64,000 bases of DNA from Centrapalus pauciflorus (taxonomy: Eukaryota > Streptophyta > Magnoliopsida > Asterales > Asteraceae). This document shows positions 48,401 through 58,700 of this stretch, piece by piece. The notes beneath the pieces were generated by a model. It was not told the origin of the DNA. It saw only the letters and a program-made list of their open reading frames with translations, and ran no database searches. Location: contig JAANYP010000849.1 of assembly GCA_020465985.1 (NCBI GenBank), forward strand, positions 392,658 to 456,657, read 5' to 3'. The stretch's first letter is position 1. Every line of letters starts with the position of its first letter. Both the position numbers and the translations under genes were made by a program.

Positions 48401-48624
48401 AAATTTCAAAAACAATTCCACAGCGAATTGTACAAAAGTGGATACCCAAAAGAACAATTCAAAAATGGGTACCTAAAATAAATTCAAACGATAAGCCTAA
48501 AGCCATATCAGTTAGAATAACAAATGATACTATGCATGTTTTACCTAAAACTAAAGTACCCAACTACAAGTGGGTACCTCATGTGCTATTACGTTTTATA
48601 GGTAAACCATGTCTGGTACCTTGA
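45436..48624 (+). CDS. gag: Copia C gag with long C-terminal extension, 1,062 codons
   Basis: An uninterrupted frame. The family start is probably ATG 45325, as the first codons (MSKDALAMGSETKPPILYRG) match copia A gag, but a TGA at 45397 replaces a conserved Trp, so ATG 45436 is the first usable one. The capsid-like region spans residues ~1-190 (ARKLLLISIPNEIYTCL, TAKSIWDEVCKIM). The zinc knuckle CYNCGKPGHYAREC is at 46372-46413. An acidic Ser/Glu-rich tract lies at 46500-46850 and a long coiled coil at 46850-47200. IKRGQTDQTIYLNQPKD follows at ~47190, then more coiled coil. A Lys-rich tail carries KWIPKR, KWVPKI and KWVPH. The product would bind RNA and form particles. Protease follows in another frame. 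Confidence 0.85.
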   Translation: MSEEMLKSLTEGPTIFMETIPGVPTGNPPIPPRTVEVTNLTEAQKKRKLGDKTARKLLLISIPNEIYTCLTNTKTAKSIWDEVCKIMRGSDRAATNRARNSLMTFENFRAREGELLENTYLRFVNLVSEVKRNGVTKSNLDINVKFLNVLNPEWEKYAMIIQQTKDIEEMDFHMLFENLNNYQEVVLRKISGKKKAEKETADPLALLAEKKYKYKLKKEKRAVISSTSSESESSDSSADSEIEEMKKQMALLTKAFQKKFYRKPTNNKMCYKTGSRKVEKKEKYEKAGESSARKSDKYEKSDKSTKKESEQKCYNCGKPGHYARECRSPVVKNSDYYTRKALLAKEKESGKALMAEDDHWLQLSEDDDILDEDAHICLKSEIFNESELSESAMIAEDEVWVGLTDEEDEEQRESDSDEEEEKEEVALMASGQNKAENEEDSESDNSEDSEGQEVNSISDSDIDDSCILKEKLTNMAFMLKKFEKSIKAEKKKVHSLENKLLNELNLVLDFSKDKALALRAVSDLQDKEKELQSNILNLNHKISDLQESLRITELEASNFSVKYHAIFEERTKLYEKIKKMEDEFIKRGQTDQTIYLNQPKDTEFYNSKSGIGWENPKYLTKAISHSPTLYDVRYMNLGLKMTFLKASEEVESSEEIKRSRSDKMQNYVDYTKINEISNIVDTKEEYIQTYSEKDLSELPTQSQKLYLPNSILEQINSDLEMKIKSFETENGTLKSELLKIEQKLQDKSKNINVSDPHSSISLDSINSEKEFDLFMHSDINSLDQRFGKIGEFIKPLTNKLSTGNKESVKILQRMTTDSLKPSEYSPSVKQKKEKTKLFVQSPSFEKGESSSSTDSFARKVKSSTGMKRLQKKQASKSSNSQTSFMSDNVVNGSRKQVWRKKQREEKNKIIKQEWRVKEKIVTDRNSKIEHSVCNNDKTVNNSCIKFSRSKLIALNSYVCKSETVKYNKLVWQPKKKDSLYEQKKDLQIKISKTIPQRIVQKWIPKRTIQKWVPKINSNDKPKAISVRITNDTMHVLPKTKVPNYKWVPHVLLRFIGKPCLVP

Positions 48625-49693
48625 TTCGGGATGCTCCAAACACATGACCGGACAACGAGACACACTCACGGACTTTGTAGAAAAGTTCTGTGGGACGGTA
48701 AGATTTGGAAACGATCAGTTTTGTCCGATCAAGGGATACGGAAGTCTGAAGTATGACAAAATCACAATCCAAAAGGTCTTTTATGTTGACGGTCTTGGTC
48801 ATAATCTATTCAGTATTGGACAACTGTGTGATAAGGGGTTAGAAGTCAACTTTAAAGCCAATCGGTGCAGCATCAGATCAGCACAAGGAAAAGAAATTCT
48901 AGCAGGAAACAGGAAAACAAATCTATACTCCATTGATTTAGCCTCGATCAATCTGAAGAAAGATGTCTGCTTATTGTCAAAAGCAACATCTAAAACAGCA
49001 TGGCTGTGGCATCGTCGCCTTTCACATCTAAATTTCAATGAACTGACCAACCTAGCAAAAGGAGGGTTAGTTAAAGGGCTGCCGGCGCTTAAATTTCAAA
49101 AAGAGCAACTATGTGCGGCATGTGAAAAAGGAAATATGACAAAAGCCACACACAAATCCAAAACAGTACACTCATCCACAAGAGCCTTAGAGTTACTGCA
49201 TATGGATTTGTGTGGACCAATGAGAGTACAAAGTATAAATAAGAAAAGATATGTATTAGTGATAGTTGATGACTACTCACGATACACATGGGTGTTTTTC
49301 CTGAAATCCAAATCAGATGCAACCGAATCTATCATCGACTTCATCCGAAAAATACAAGTAAAGTTGCAACTCACCATCCAGACAATTCGCTCAGACAATG
49401 GAACAGAGTTCAAGAACAAATCATTAGACTCGTTCTTAAATTCAGTTGGAATCACACATCAATTCTCAGCTGCTCGGACTCCACAACAAAACGGTGTCGT
49501 TGAAAGAAGAAATCGGACACTAGTGGAAGCAGCTAGGACGATGTTGGCCTACTCCAATTTACCATTGTTCTTGTGGGCAGAAGCGGTTGCAACAGCATGT
49601 TTCACACAAAACCGTTCAATAATAAATTTCTTCCCTTCGAAGAAACCTCAAAAACTCACCAACCGACAATTTTTTCATCAAAATTGTGAGTAA
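48602..49693 (+). pseudogene. pol: Copia C protease and truncated integrase
   Basis: The frame from about 48602 gives the protease site (WYLDSGCSKHMTG, 48614-48652), then VFYVDGLGHNLFSIGQLCDKGL, the GAG-pre-integrase region (WLWHRRLSHLNF, CAACEKGN, ~49005-49130) and the integrase core with MDLCGPMRVQS, VDDYSRYTWVFF, IRSDNGTEF and QQNGVVERRNRTLVEAARTML, so the three acidic positions are present. The frame breaks from the family at about 49624, right after TQNRSII, and runs into unrelated sequence to a stop at 49691. The rest of integrase, RT and RNase H are deleted. Gag and pol differ in frame. An AG at 48601 and a pyrimidine-rich stretch precede the protease. Confidence 0.9.
49625..49685 (+). 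promoter_or_regulatory. Probable ORF3 leader exon end and 5' splice site, copia C
   Basis: Sequence joined to the broken integrase ends AAAATT followed by GTGAGTAA at 49686, a good 5' splice site. The intron would run 49686-51101, contain the second motif array, and end at TTTTTTACAG just before ORF3. The upstream internal promoter, if there was one, was lost with the deletion. Confidence 0.45.
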
Positions 49694-50159
49694 ACGTTCG
49701 TATTTTTTTTTTCTTCTTTTTCGTATTATTTCTTTATATGGTTAGTATATCTGCTTAGTATTTTTTTTTTTGTATATGGTTTGCTTCTACCTGTTTGTAT
49801 TTTTTTTGAGTTCTTGACTGTTAATGGCAACTCATGGTATTTGTTCATAAAGTTGAAATTAAATGTGTGATAAGGCTCGAATTGGTACTATGATTATGAA
49901 TCTAAAATTTCATAAGTCATTTTTACATCACACAAACAGAATCACTGATCTTTCAAATAAAACAGTTTCGAGTTCTTGAATATTCTGAAATTTGAATTTT
50001 TAACAACTTTAAAGTTGTTTTTGTTCAAAGTTCAGTAAAATAAATGTGTTTAAAATACATTTTCGAAGGGGGTACTTGTTTTAAAAGTCTGAAATTGATC
50101 CTTGAAATTAAATTCATCAAAATAAGTGAGTTTTAGACTTGTAGAAAAATAAAAAGAAG

Positions 50160-50822
50160 TTTCTCGAATAAAGCTTCATTCGAGTTTATTGGAAGTGTTA
50201 TTCGAGTTGATCAACAGCTTCATTCGAGTTTATTGAAAGTATTATTCGAGTTGATCAACAGTTCCATTCGAGTTGTCAAAGAGTCATTCGAGTTGAATGA
50301 CAGAGTCATTCGAGTTGAATGACAGAGTCATTCGAGTTGATATGTATGTCATTCGAGTTGCCTATATGTGTCATTCGAGTTTTATCTGAGAATAATTCGA
50401 GTTGCATCATGACTCATTCGAGAAATATTTGGGTTCTATGCGAGTTAACAAGTGTGGGTGTAACACTTAGAAAATTTTCAGAAAATAAGTGCTTCAAAGG
50501 TTATTCGAGTTGGGACTATGATCTAATCGAGAAAATGACTTAGTCATTCGAGTTGGGTGTTGGATCCCATTTTCCATTCGAGTTTAATACATGTTACATT
50601 CGAGTTTCATGTATATGACATTCGAGTTTTGTAGTGACTTAATCGAGTTTTAAATTTCATCATTCGAGAAAACTCAAATCTTTATTCGAGTTTCACAGAG
50701 TATTATTCGAGTTTCATGTATACATCATTCGAGTTGGGTGTAGACTTATTCGAGTTATTTCATGTGTCACCCGAGATTGTTAAAGAGTCATTCGAGAAAC
50801 GTGTAGTTTCATTCGAGTTTCA
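50160..50822 (+). promoter_or_regulatory. ATTCGAGTT motif array ahead of ORF3, copia C
   Basis: TCGAGT occurs about 22 times, always in the same orientation, mostly as CATTCGAGTTG or ATTCGAGTTT, spaced irregularly by 20-60 bases. Related TCGAGAAA units are interspersed. The wording matches the gag-leader array of the same element and differs from A, D and E1. Confidence 0.8.
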
Positions 50823-50909
50823 TCAGAAAATTTTTCTAAGTGTAGTATTTTAAATTTTTAAGAAAAATGTCACATTTTTTTAAGAAATTGTTATAAATTT
50901 GTGTTTTTC

Positions 50910-50993
50910 TAACATTGGTCTCTAAACGATTGACTCTGGAGTCCTCTCAATAATTTTTCAATTATTGTCAGGAATCCCGATGCTTTAAACAGA
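50910..50993 (+). promoter_or_regulatory. Conserved non-coding block with hairpin upstream of ORF3 (C)
   Basis: TAACATTGGTCTCT and GATTGACTCTGGA lie left of a hairpin (50948-50967: stem CAATAATT, loop TTTC), and CCCGATGCTTTAAACAGA lies right. The flanks match copia A (19042-19124) almost base for base, while the stem sequence differs but still pairs. Confidence 0.7.
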
Positions 50994-51109
50994 AAATCAC
51001 AAGTTTTTGCAATTTCTGATAAAATGTTACAAGTTTTTCTACATTTTGTAGGTTGTTCTTTGTGTACTTGGTAAGCCTAACATGAATTTTATTTTTTACA
51101 GGTATTCAA

Positions 51110-54100
51110 ATGGCATCTCCTGTGCAATCCCAAAATTCAAATTCCTCTGATGCTCAATCATCATCAAATCATACCCTCGTTTCTACCCCAGTCAGATCAA
51201 CCTCTGTAGCCCGTTCTTCACAAACCCATATTATTCCAGATAATCAACTTGTAAAGCCAAAACATTGCCTTCCTTTCAGGGACAATAACCACCGTTTAGA
51301 TCCCAAAGTTATAAAAGTAAGCCATCCGATCATTGTGGACATTCTAAAAGGCCATCCTCTTGGTTATCTGCTTCAGTATAAGCCGTCTATTCCACAAGTG
51401 TACTTACAACAATTTTGGCATACTGTCAAATTTGTTCCTGCGGATGGTAATCACCATTTTAAAGTGACGATTGATCAATTCAAGACAAAGATCACTCTTG
51501 CAAGGCTACGTCACAATTTATTTCTTCCACGACGAATAGACACTGTGAACTTTCCAGAGTTAGCAGATTTTGAGGATTTTGTTTCTGATGAAGAGCTTGT
51601 TCATGATTTGATTTGTCTAGGCTACTCAAAGCCACTTCCGAAAAGCTCTAAATTTCACAGAAATGGTTTAAATGGCGAATGGTACACACTGTTTGGTATC
51701 ATTAATCGTTGCATGACTTCAAAGCATACTGGAATTGACCGATGCAGCATTCATTGCCTGAGGATATTTCATGGGATCGCCTTCAACAAACATTATGATT
51801 TTGCTCTGTGTATCTGGGAGGATCTAAAGGAGATAGTACTGGCTAAGACTACAAATAGAGCAAGGAAGTTTGTTCCACTTCAAAGGTTTATCCAGATTCT
51901 TATCCGAGGGATATTAAGGGGCAATGAAAATATTCCAAAGAGAGCCAATTCTCAGAGATGCCCAGACTACGTCATGATGAGTTTACATGAAGTGCCAGAC
52001 TCCCCGAATGCTAACATAATGCCAATTCCAGAGTCATTACTCAAATATGCAGATCAAGAAAGTGAATATGTGAAATTGTACAGAATAGATCATGCTCCTA
52101 TAGAGACTCAGGAACCGAGTTCTCTTAGCCCAGGAGCTTTAAGGATCGAGGAACCTCAGCAAGGGGCTGAAGTTCAGGTTGCCCAGTCTGTGAGTGAGGG
52201 TGTAGGAAGTGTGAGGGGTGGTGAGGAAGAAGCAGAAAAGTCAGATTCTGAGAGGACATTATCTGATATTCAAGAAGAAGAGGGAGAAGGAGCTGATGAT
52301 GATGATAATGATGATGATGGAGGTGATCATCATGAGGGAGGAGGTTTGATGATTGATATAGTACAGATAGCTGAACAGAGTGTGAGGGAGGTCCTAAGCC
52401 CAGAAAGCCGGGAAATAGCTACATCTGCTGTTAGCTCTCCTATGAGAGTTAGCATTGAACAAGTCAGTATCCCACTGACGACTGCACACCTTCCTATCCA
52501 CTCAGTCTCCTCTCAACAGGAGATTGTTTCATTTGAACACCGGGATGAAACACACGATCTATCCGAAAGTCACTTGGACTTGATGGATATTGAAACAAGT
52601 GCACAACTGCCCGTGTGTACGACTTCATTTGAATCACAAAGTCTAGATCCTATACAATTTAGGACACTTGAGTCAACTTCATTCGTTGAAGTAAGTGTGG
52701 CTGAACTTAGTGTTCCCACCGGAACACCCTTAGTAACGGAAGCATTTGTTGCTCCGTCACTTGAAGAGGGTGGAAGTCCAGTCAGAGAAACGCCAATACC
52801 AACTCTGAGCACTGGCCACACAGAAGTTCTTTTTACAAGTTCGACTGTTGTGTCAACTGGAAGTCTACGTGACCCAGTGGTGAGTTTATCCCCTTTTGTT
52901 ACAGAGTCAACCTTGACAAGTGCACTGAATGCAGCTGTGTCTGGTGTCAATTTGCATGTTTCTAATCAGTTAGCGGAAGTAATGGCTCAAATGACAAATA
53001 TTCAGAAATTTTTAAAGGGAAAAGATGTTGCAGAGGAGTCTGTCAAGCAAACTGACTCAAAGCAAGCTATAGAAGAGTTGAAGGAAGAGTTGAAGGATTT
53101 TGTTTTTGATCAATTTGACGAGATGAGAGAACGTATGATCAGCCTGGAAAATACTGTGGTAACTGCGTTGGGTAATCTTTCAGAACGAGTAGCTGCAGTG
53201 GAAGAGACCTGCAAGGCTCAAGCTTCCTCATCTAAGAGGAAACATGATGAGCATGACGAAGACTCCGATGATGCTCCTCATGAGGGGGAGAAGAGGAGAA
53301 AGCTTGATCAACCGACGCCGGGGATTTTAATGCTGACATATCCAGAGAAGGAGCCAGAAACTCAAGGGAAAGAAGCCGGAGGATCCAAACAGTCAGCTGG
53401 TGAACAGAGAGAGCTGGGATTGATTCTTTATGAAGATGTTCCAGTTCCTTTGAACACTCAGTCCGATATTTATCAGTTTATTGAGTATATTGATTCAGAG
53501 GAAGACGTTCAAGAGAAAGATAAAGAGCTAAGTATTCAAGAGACAGGAGAAGAAAAAGAGCAGTATATTGAAGTGTCTGAAGATGATGACATAATTACTT
53601 TGACTGATGTAGATTTTAGAGCTGAAAGAATTGAGGAAGAGGAAGTACTAGTTGAGGAAATTATGAAGGATGTTGAATCAACACCAACGGTTGAAAAGCC
53701 TGAGGTTGTTGTACAAGTTAAAGAAGAGTTTGAAGAATTTCATGTTGAGAGCAGTATGGCTCAAGAAAAGGTTGTGTTGAATGAAGTTGAAGTTATGGAT
53801 AGATTTTTCAACGAGTATGTGCTAGCTGATGAATCTGAGAAACAACACAGACTTAGATTTCAAGCACAACAAGTGGTACAGAGGGAAATTCAAGATATGC
53901 TAACTCTGTTGAATCAGGATGAGATAAGTAAGAAGAAGATGAAAAAGTTTGAACTTCCAGAGAACAGATCTGCTGAATTTATCAGAAAAAGGAACAAGAT
54001 GCCGTATATTGAAGATATTCTGGAGAAACGGATCTTTTGCAAAAAGCAAGCTCCTTGTTCATTCCACAAGTTATTTAAAGTGCTAGAGCCTAACATGCCC

Positions 54101-54799
54101 AATTTGGTTAACTATGCCAGCTTTCTGAGAAACAAAACACAGGAGGTTGAGAAGGTTAAAAGTGAATTCAGAATTGTTGACCTTGTGAAGATTGAAAAAG
54201 AAAGATTTGTTAAGGTTTTCTATCCGAAATTCACAGTCACAAGATCAGATGGAAATACTTATGTATTCACTGAAGCTGACATGTTCAACATGCACTTAGT
54301 CGATATTGAAGATCTTTTTGACGAACTGTGCAGGAATAAAAGGAATGAATATTGTAGATTTGCGCTGAAGACATTGTTTCATTTCATGCATACCAAACTG
54401 GTATTAATGTCAGTGCAAGATCTACAGATTGGAGTTGAGAGAGGCATGAGGAAGATAAACATGACTGCACCTCACAGAGATATTAAATTTGCTGGTGAGC
54501 TTAAAGAGTTTCAAGTTATAATGGTGAAGCATCCAGCTGTCATGTACAAAGATAGAAATAAAAGATTGAGAGCTATGAGAAGTGTTGAATTGAACAAGTT
54601 TTCTGATGGAACGTTGATTAAGGTGTTGAATGGTCTGAAAGGCAAACTGGCGGCAGATCGAAAGAGGAAGACAAAGAAAGGAGCTTTATCAGTTAACGAT
54701 CGAAAACTCATGGTCGAGTTTATTTCTAAAATTGAATGGAGACTGTCTGATCGGAAAAGTATTAGAAGATTTGAACAGAAGCTTGGCTTGTCAACTTGA
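51110..54799 (+). CDS. Copia C ORF3, intact 1,229-residue protein of unknown function
   Basis: The ATG at 51110 lies nine bases after TTTTTTACAG (3' splice-like, 51101). The product is hydrophilic with no signal peptide or membrane segment. N-terminal domain, residues ~70-280: PQVYLQQFWHTVKF, GEWYTLFGIINRCMTSKHTG, ARKFVPLQRFIQIL. An acidic run lies near 395-410, followed by a Ser/Thr-rich linker. Coiled coil ~617-702. Bipartite basic motif KRKHDEHDED ... EGEKRRK at ~708-730. C-terminal domain ~940-1225: FYPKFTVTRSDG, LVDIEDLF, KFSDGTL. Copia A ORF3 has the same order, and D has the N-terminal domain. I recall such domains only as unnamed parts of plant retroelement proteins. The basic motif suggests nuclear location. 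A DNA-binding or anti-silencing role is my inference. An env-like role seems unlikely without membrane segments. Confidence 0.85.
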   Translation: MASPVQSQNSNSSDAQSSSNHTLVSTPVRSTSVARSSQTHIIPDNQLVKPKHCLPFRDNNHRLDPKVIKVSHPIIVDILKGHPLGYLLQYKPSIPQVYLQQFWHTVKFVPADGNHHFKVTIDQFKTKITLARLRHNLFLPRRIDTVNFPELADFEDFVSDEELVHDLICLGYSKPLPKSSKFHRNGLNGEWYTLFGIINRCMTSKHTGIDRCSIHCLRIFHGIAFNKHYDFALCIWEDLKEIVLAKTTNRARKFVPLQRFIQILIRGILRGNENIPKRANSQRCPDYVMMSLHEVPDSPNANIMPIPESLLKYADQESEYVKLYRIDHAPIETQEPSSLSPGALRIEEPQQGAEVQVAQSVSEGVGSVRGGEEEAEKSDSERTLSDIQEEEGEGADDDDNDDDGGDHHEGGGLMIDIVQIAEQSVREVLSPESREIATSAVSSPMRVSIEQVSIPLTTAHLPIHSVSSQQEIVSFEHRDETHDLSESHLDLMDIETSAQLPVCTTSFESQSLDPIQFRTLESTSFVEVSVAELSVPTGTPLVTEAFVAPSLEEGGSPVRETPIPTLSTGHTEVLFTSSTVVSTGSLRDPVVSLSPFVTESTLTSALNAAVSGVNLHVSNQLAEVMAQMTNIQKFLKGKDVAEESVKQTDSKQAIEELKEELKDFVFDQFDEMRERMISLENTVVTALGNLSERVAAVEETCKAQASSSKRKHDEHDEDSDDAPHEGEKRRKLDQPTPGILMLTYPEKEPETQGKEAGGSKQSAGEQRELGLILYEDVPVPLNTQSDIYQFIEYIDSEEDVQEKDKELSIQETGEEKEQYIEVSEDDDIITLTDVDFRAERIEEEEVLVEEIMKDVESTPTVEKPEVVVQVKEEFEEFHVESSMAQEKVVLNEVEVMDRFFNEYVLADESEKQHRLRFQAQQVVQREIQDMLTLLNQDEISKKKMKKFELPENRSAEFIRKRNKMPYIEDILEKRIFCKKQAPCSFHKLFKVLEPNMPNLVNYASFLRNKTQEVEKVKSEFRIVDLVKIEKERFVKVFYPKFTVTRSDGNTYVFTEADMFNMHLVDIEDLFDELCRNKRNEYCRFALKTLFHFMHTKLVLMSVQDLQIGVERGMRKINMTAPHRDIKFAGELKEFQVIMVKHPAVMYKDRNKRLRAMRSVELNKFSDGTLIKVLNGLKGKLAADRKRKTKKGALSVNDRKLMVEFISKIEWRLSDRKSIRRFEQKLGLST

Positions 54800-54818
54800 A
54801 GACTTTGCTACTTTCATC

Positions 54819-54830
54819 AAAGGGGGAGAT
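54819..54830 (+). other. Polypurine tract, copia C
   Basis: AAAGGGGGAGAT abuts the 3' LTR. It is identical to that of copia A. Confidence 0.9.
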
Positions 54831-55135
54831 TGTTGGAATATGTTTTAGTTGATGAAATATCAAAGTCTAGGGACTTAATATGTAATTTCCTTATAGTTTG
54901 TAAATATGTATAAATAGTCATGTTGACTTTCAAAATAGGGAGATTTTTGTGAGATCTGTCAGATATCATTCTGTACGCATTTGATTTAGAGAAAGCTGCT
55001 CTGTACAAGAATATTCCAGAAATCATTTTGTAATCATCAAGAGTATCAATCAAATCATTCGGTCAGTATTGATTACATTTATTGTTCTTATTAATTGCAT
55101 ATTGTTGATTGAATTCGTAGAAACTATATTTCACA
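54831..55135 (+). repeat. Copia C 3' LTR
   Basis: 305 bp, one difference from the 5' LTR by eye, followed by the target duplication AGATG. Confidence 0.95.
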
Positions 55136-55721
55136 AGATGTCTTGCTTCAGATGTCACGAGAAGGGGCATGTTGCTTCCCACTGTCCGCTTAGGAAAGCC
55201 GATGTTCCACCTAAGACAGTGAACCCAACCCTGTTAAGCCCTCAACCAGTGTGGCGAGCACCAGTAGTTCTCAAAGTACCGAGAAAGCTGTGCAGGCCGC
55301 ACCCAAACAAGTTGTGAAAAACACACCGGTTAAGGTTGGACCAAAGGAAGTGATTAGGACAAATTCACCGAATCGTGTCATTAATCAATCTAGGTCAGCA
55401 CCACAACAAGTCTATAGGAGCACAACACCTAGCAGGTCACACACTCCAGTTAGGTCTCATACTCCAGTTAGACAGTACGCACCAGTAAGAGCTCAGGGAT
55501 CACCGTCCGAAATGCCATATAATAGGAACTATTCTAGAGCTCCACAACAAATGCATACTCCAAGGCAAAGAGTGAACTTAAATCACTCAGCACCACAACA
55601 GACTCCAGTTCAAAGACCCAAGTCACCTGAAAGGCGAGATGGGTATTTGAAAGAGTTCAAGTATGTGGACGAGAATGGTATAACCAAGTCAGTTATGGCT
55701 TGGGTTCCTCGTGATAACTAA
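55136..55721 (+). pseudogene. Copia D gag, C-terminal part
   Basis: Resumes the D frame after copia C. The second CCHC knuckle CFRCHEKGHVASHCP (about 55144-55188) is followed by a Pro/Gln/Arg-rich basic tail with repeats such as SHTPVR and SAPQQ. It ends in MAWVPRDN before TAA at 55719, the family W-V-P end. A frame change occurs between the knuckle (55069 frame) and the tail (55251 frame). Protease then begins in the same frame as the tail, after a short pyrimidine tract and CAG (55742). Confidence 0.75.
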
Positions 55722-55736
55722 CCTATTTTCTTTCAT

Positions 55737-58700
55737 GTGCAGGAGATTACCACAGGTCCAAACAACAAGTGGTTCGTCAACAGTGGATGCTCCAGGCACA
55801 TGACAGGGGAACGAGATCTTCTTACAGACTTCAAGGGTGGGAATCGGGGATTCGTTTCATTCGCGGGTAACAAGGGTGGAAATATCACGGGTACCGGAGT
55901 GGTCACTAATGGGACGATAAAATTGGACCAAGTTTATCACGTTGATAAACGGGTTCACGATCTCATTAGTGTATCTCAAATCTGTGATAAGAAGAACTCA
56001 GTGTTATTTACTGACACTGAGGCGTTAGTGCTAAAGCCGGGATTCAAGATTCCTGAAGACTGGGTATTGATGCGGGCGCCAAGGAAGAATGACTTGTACA
56101 TGCTGGATATGAACAAGCCGGAGACTTCGATGGGGCCAATCTGTCTATTATCCAAAGCTTCGGAGACAGAATCGGTACCGTGGCACAGACGCATGGCTCA
56201 CTTGCACCTAAGAAAGATGAATTACATAACGAAAAATGGACTGGTGCAATGTGTGCCTATGAAGAGCTTTCAGTTCGAGGACAAGTGTCTACCGTGCATG
56301 AAGGGCAAGCAACATAAGAAGACACACAAGTCCAAGAAGCAGAACTCCATAACCTGAACATTCGATTTGTTGCATATGGACCTTTTCGGACCTATCAACA
56401 AAAGGAGTATAGGAGGTAGTTGGTTTTGTTTGGTTATCACTGACGATTACTCACGATTTTCTTGGGTTTTCTTTTTAGGTACAAAGGACGAGACGGCTTC
56501 CAAGCTTATCGGATTCTTAGACCAAGTGGAGAATTCCTATGGAACAAGGGTTAAAAGAATACGTAGTGATAATGGGACTGAATTCAAAAACACTGTAATT
56601 GGTGTATATTGCCTATCAAAGGGCATAGTGCATCAATTCAGTGCACCATATGAACCTCAACAAAATGGGGTGGCCGAACGTAAAAATAGAACATTGATTG
56701 AGGCTGCAAGGACTATGCTTTCGGATTCAAAGCTTCCTACCATGTTTTGGGGGGAGGCAGTGAATACCGCGTGCCATATTTTAAACCGAGTCCTTACAGT
56801 CAAATCTTTGAACAAAACATGTTATGAAATTTTGAATAAACGGCCACCTAATTTAACTGGATTCGAACCATTTGGGGTACCATGCACTCTTTTACGAACA
56901 AAACATCAACCGAAGTTTGGTGAAAAGGCTGACGAAGGATACTTCCTAGGTTATGTGCCAAACTCACCAAACAAACGAGTTTTTAACAAAACAAATGGTA
57001 CTGTGGAAATTGTGTATAATATTGAAGTCACAAGTTATACACATGAACCCCAAACTGGTCCGGAATGGATATTTGACTATGATAAGTTATTTGAGTCATT
57101 TAACATTCCTTTGGATGATAATGCAGGTACAATCGAAAAAGACATGGCGACGTTGCACCTGAACGACGATGGCCATATCTTTCCAAGGACTACGTTTGAA
57201 TCCACATCCGAGCCTACTGCGACTGTAGATAGATCTCCAGAAGTTGATAAACCTGAAGCACCTACCACTGAGAATCAGACTCAAGCATCAAGTTCCAACT
57301 CTGAGGAAAACGTCCATGAGGAGGAAAATGTAGAAGCTGAGCCTGTTCCCCCATTAGGTGAAATAGGATCTAACTTTGGAGATAATCTAAGGGTTGATGA
57401 GATAGAGACCTCTAGGATTAACAAGAACCATCAATTAGAAAGCATCATAGGAAATCCTAACGAGGGTGTGAGGACTAGGAGTAAGTTAAATAACAACACT
57501 GTGTTGTTGTCGATGATAAATGTCTCCGAGGCATATCACACATGTCTCTATTCATGTTTCATATCGCAAGTAGAGCCTAAGAATGTGCAAATGGCACTTA
57601 AGGATAACTCCTGGGTTGAAGCGATGCAGGAAGAACTTTCGCAATTTAGGAAACAAGAAGTGTGGGAGTTAGTTCCATTACCTCGAGGGGAAATTGCCAT
57701 AGGAACCAAATGGGTTTTTAAGTGCAAAAGGGACGATAGGGGTATAGTCACGCGCAACAAAGCTAGGTTAGTTGTAAAGGGTTTCAACCAAGAGGAGGGA
57801 ATCGATTACAACGAGGTTTTTGCACCAGTAGCAAGGCTGGAAGCCATTAGGTTGTTTCTAGCATTTGCCTCCTTCAAGGGCTTTAAGGTATATCAGTTAG
57901 ATGCTAAGAGTGCTTTCCTGTATGGGAAAGTGAAGGAGTTGGTGTATGTAGAGCAACCGCCCGGATTTACAGATCCAAAATATCCTGATAGAGTATATCG
58001 CTTAGATAAGGCTCTATATGGATTGCATCAGGCACCTAGGGCATGGTATGAGACTCTATCCAACCATCTGCTAGAGAACGGTTTTGAAAGGGGTAGGATA
58101 GATAGTACTCTGTTTGTTAAGAGGAAGGGAGAACACTTTATCTTGGTACAAGTGTACGTCGATGATATCATCTTTGGATCATCAGACGAACAGATGTGCA
58201 AAGATTTTGAGAAGGTGATGAAGTCTAAGTTCGAGATGAGTGCTATGGGAGAGTTAAATTTCTTTTTAGGGTTACAAGTTGACCAGAAGAAGGAAGGGAT
58301 GTTTATCCATCAGACGAAGTATGTCTATGACATATTAGAACGTTTCGGGATGGAGGGAACAAAGTTGACTGCCCATTTCAGCACGCCGATTCAAGTGAAT
58401 CATAATCTCGGACCGGGTACTGAAAGTGATACCGATGTGGATCCGACTTTATATTGGGCCATGATTGGATCACTTATGTATTTAACTGCTTCAAGACCTG
58501 ACATTATCTTTTGCTGTGTGTATTTGTGCTAGGTTTCAAGCGAATCCGAAGGAGATGCATATGAAAGCTGTGAAGCGGATTCTACGATACCTCAAGTCGA
58601 AACTGAAGTTGGGACTTTGGTATCACGCGGAGGGAGATCTAGAGTTGGAGGCGTTCACGGATTCTGACTACGGAGGATGCAGCATGATGCGCAAATCAAC

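Larger units (their letters stand above)
43768..55135 (+). mobile_element. Copia element C, 11.4 kb, young, lacks RT and RNase H, intact ORF3
   Basis: LTRs 43768-44072 and 54831-55135 are 305 bp each and differ by one base on my reading (T at about 43905, C at the matching 3' position). The target duplication AGATG lies at 43763-43767 and 55136-55140. The content is primer site, motif array, long gag, protease, partial integrase, deletion junction, second motif array, ORF3 and polypurine tract. RT and RNase H are absent, so the copy must have been moved in trans, and recently. Confidence 0.9.

Noticed and set aside
44488..50822. CRISPR-like array
   Set aside because: Units are short, unequally spaced and variable, and the DNA is plant nuclear retrotransposon sequence with no cas genes.
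51110..54799. ORF3 as a retroviral envelope gene
   Set aside because: Position after pol fits env-like genes of some copia elements, but I see no signal peptide, transmembrane segment or cleavage site; the basic nuclear-type motif points elsewhere.
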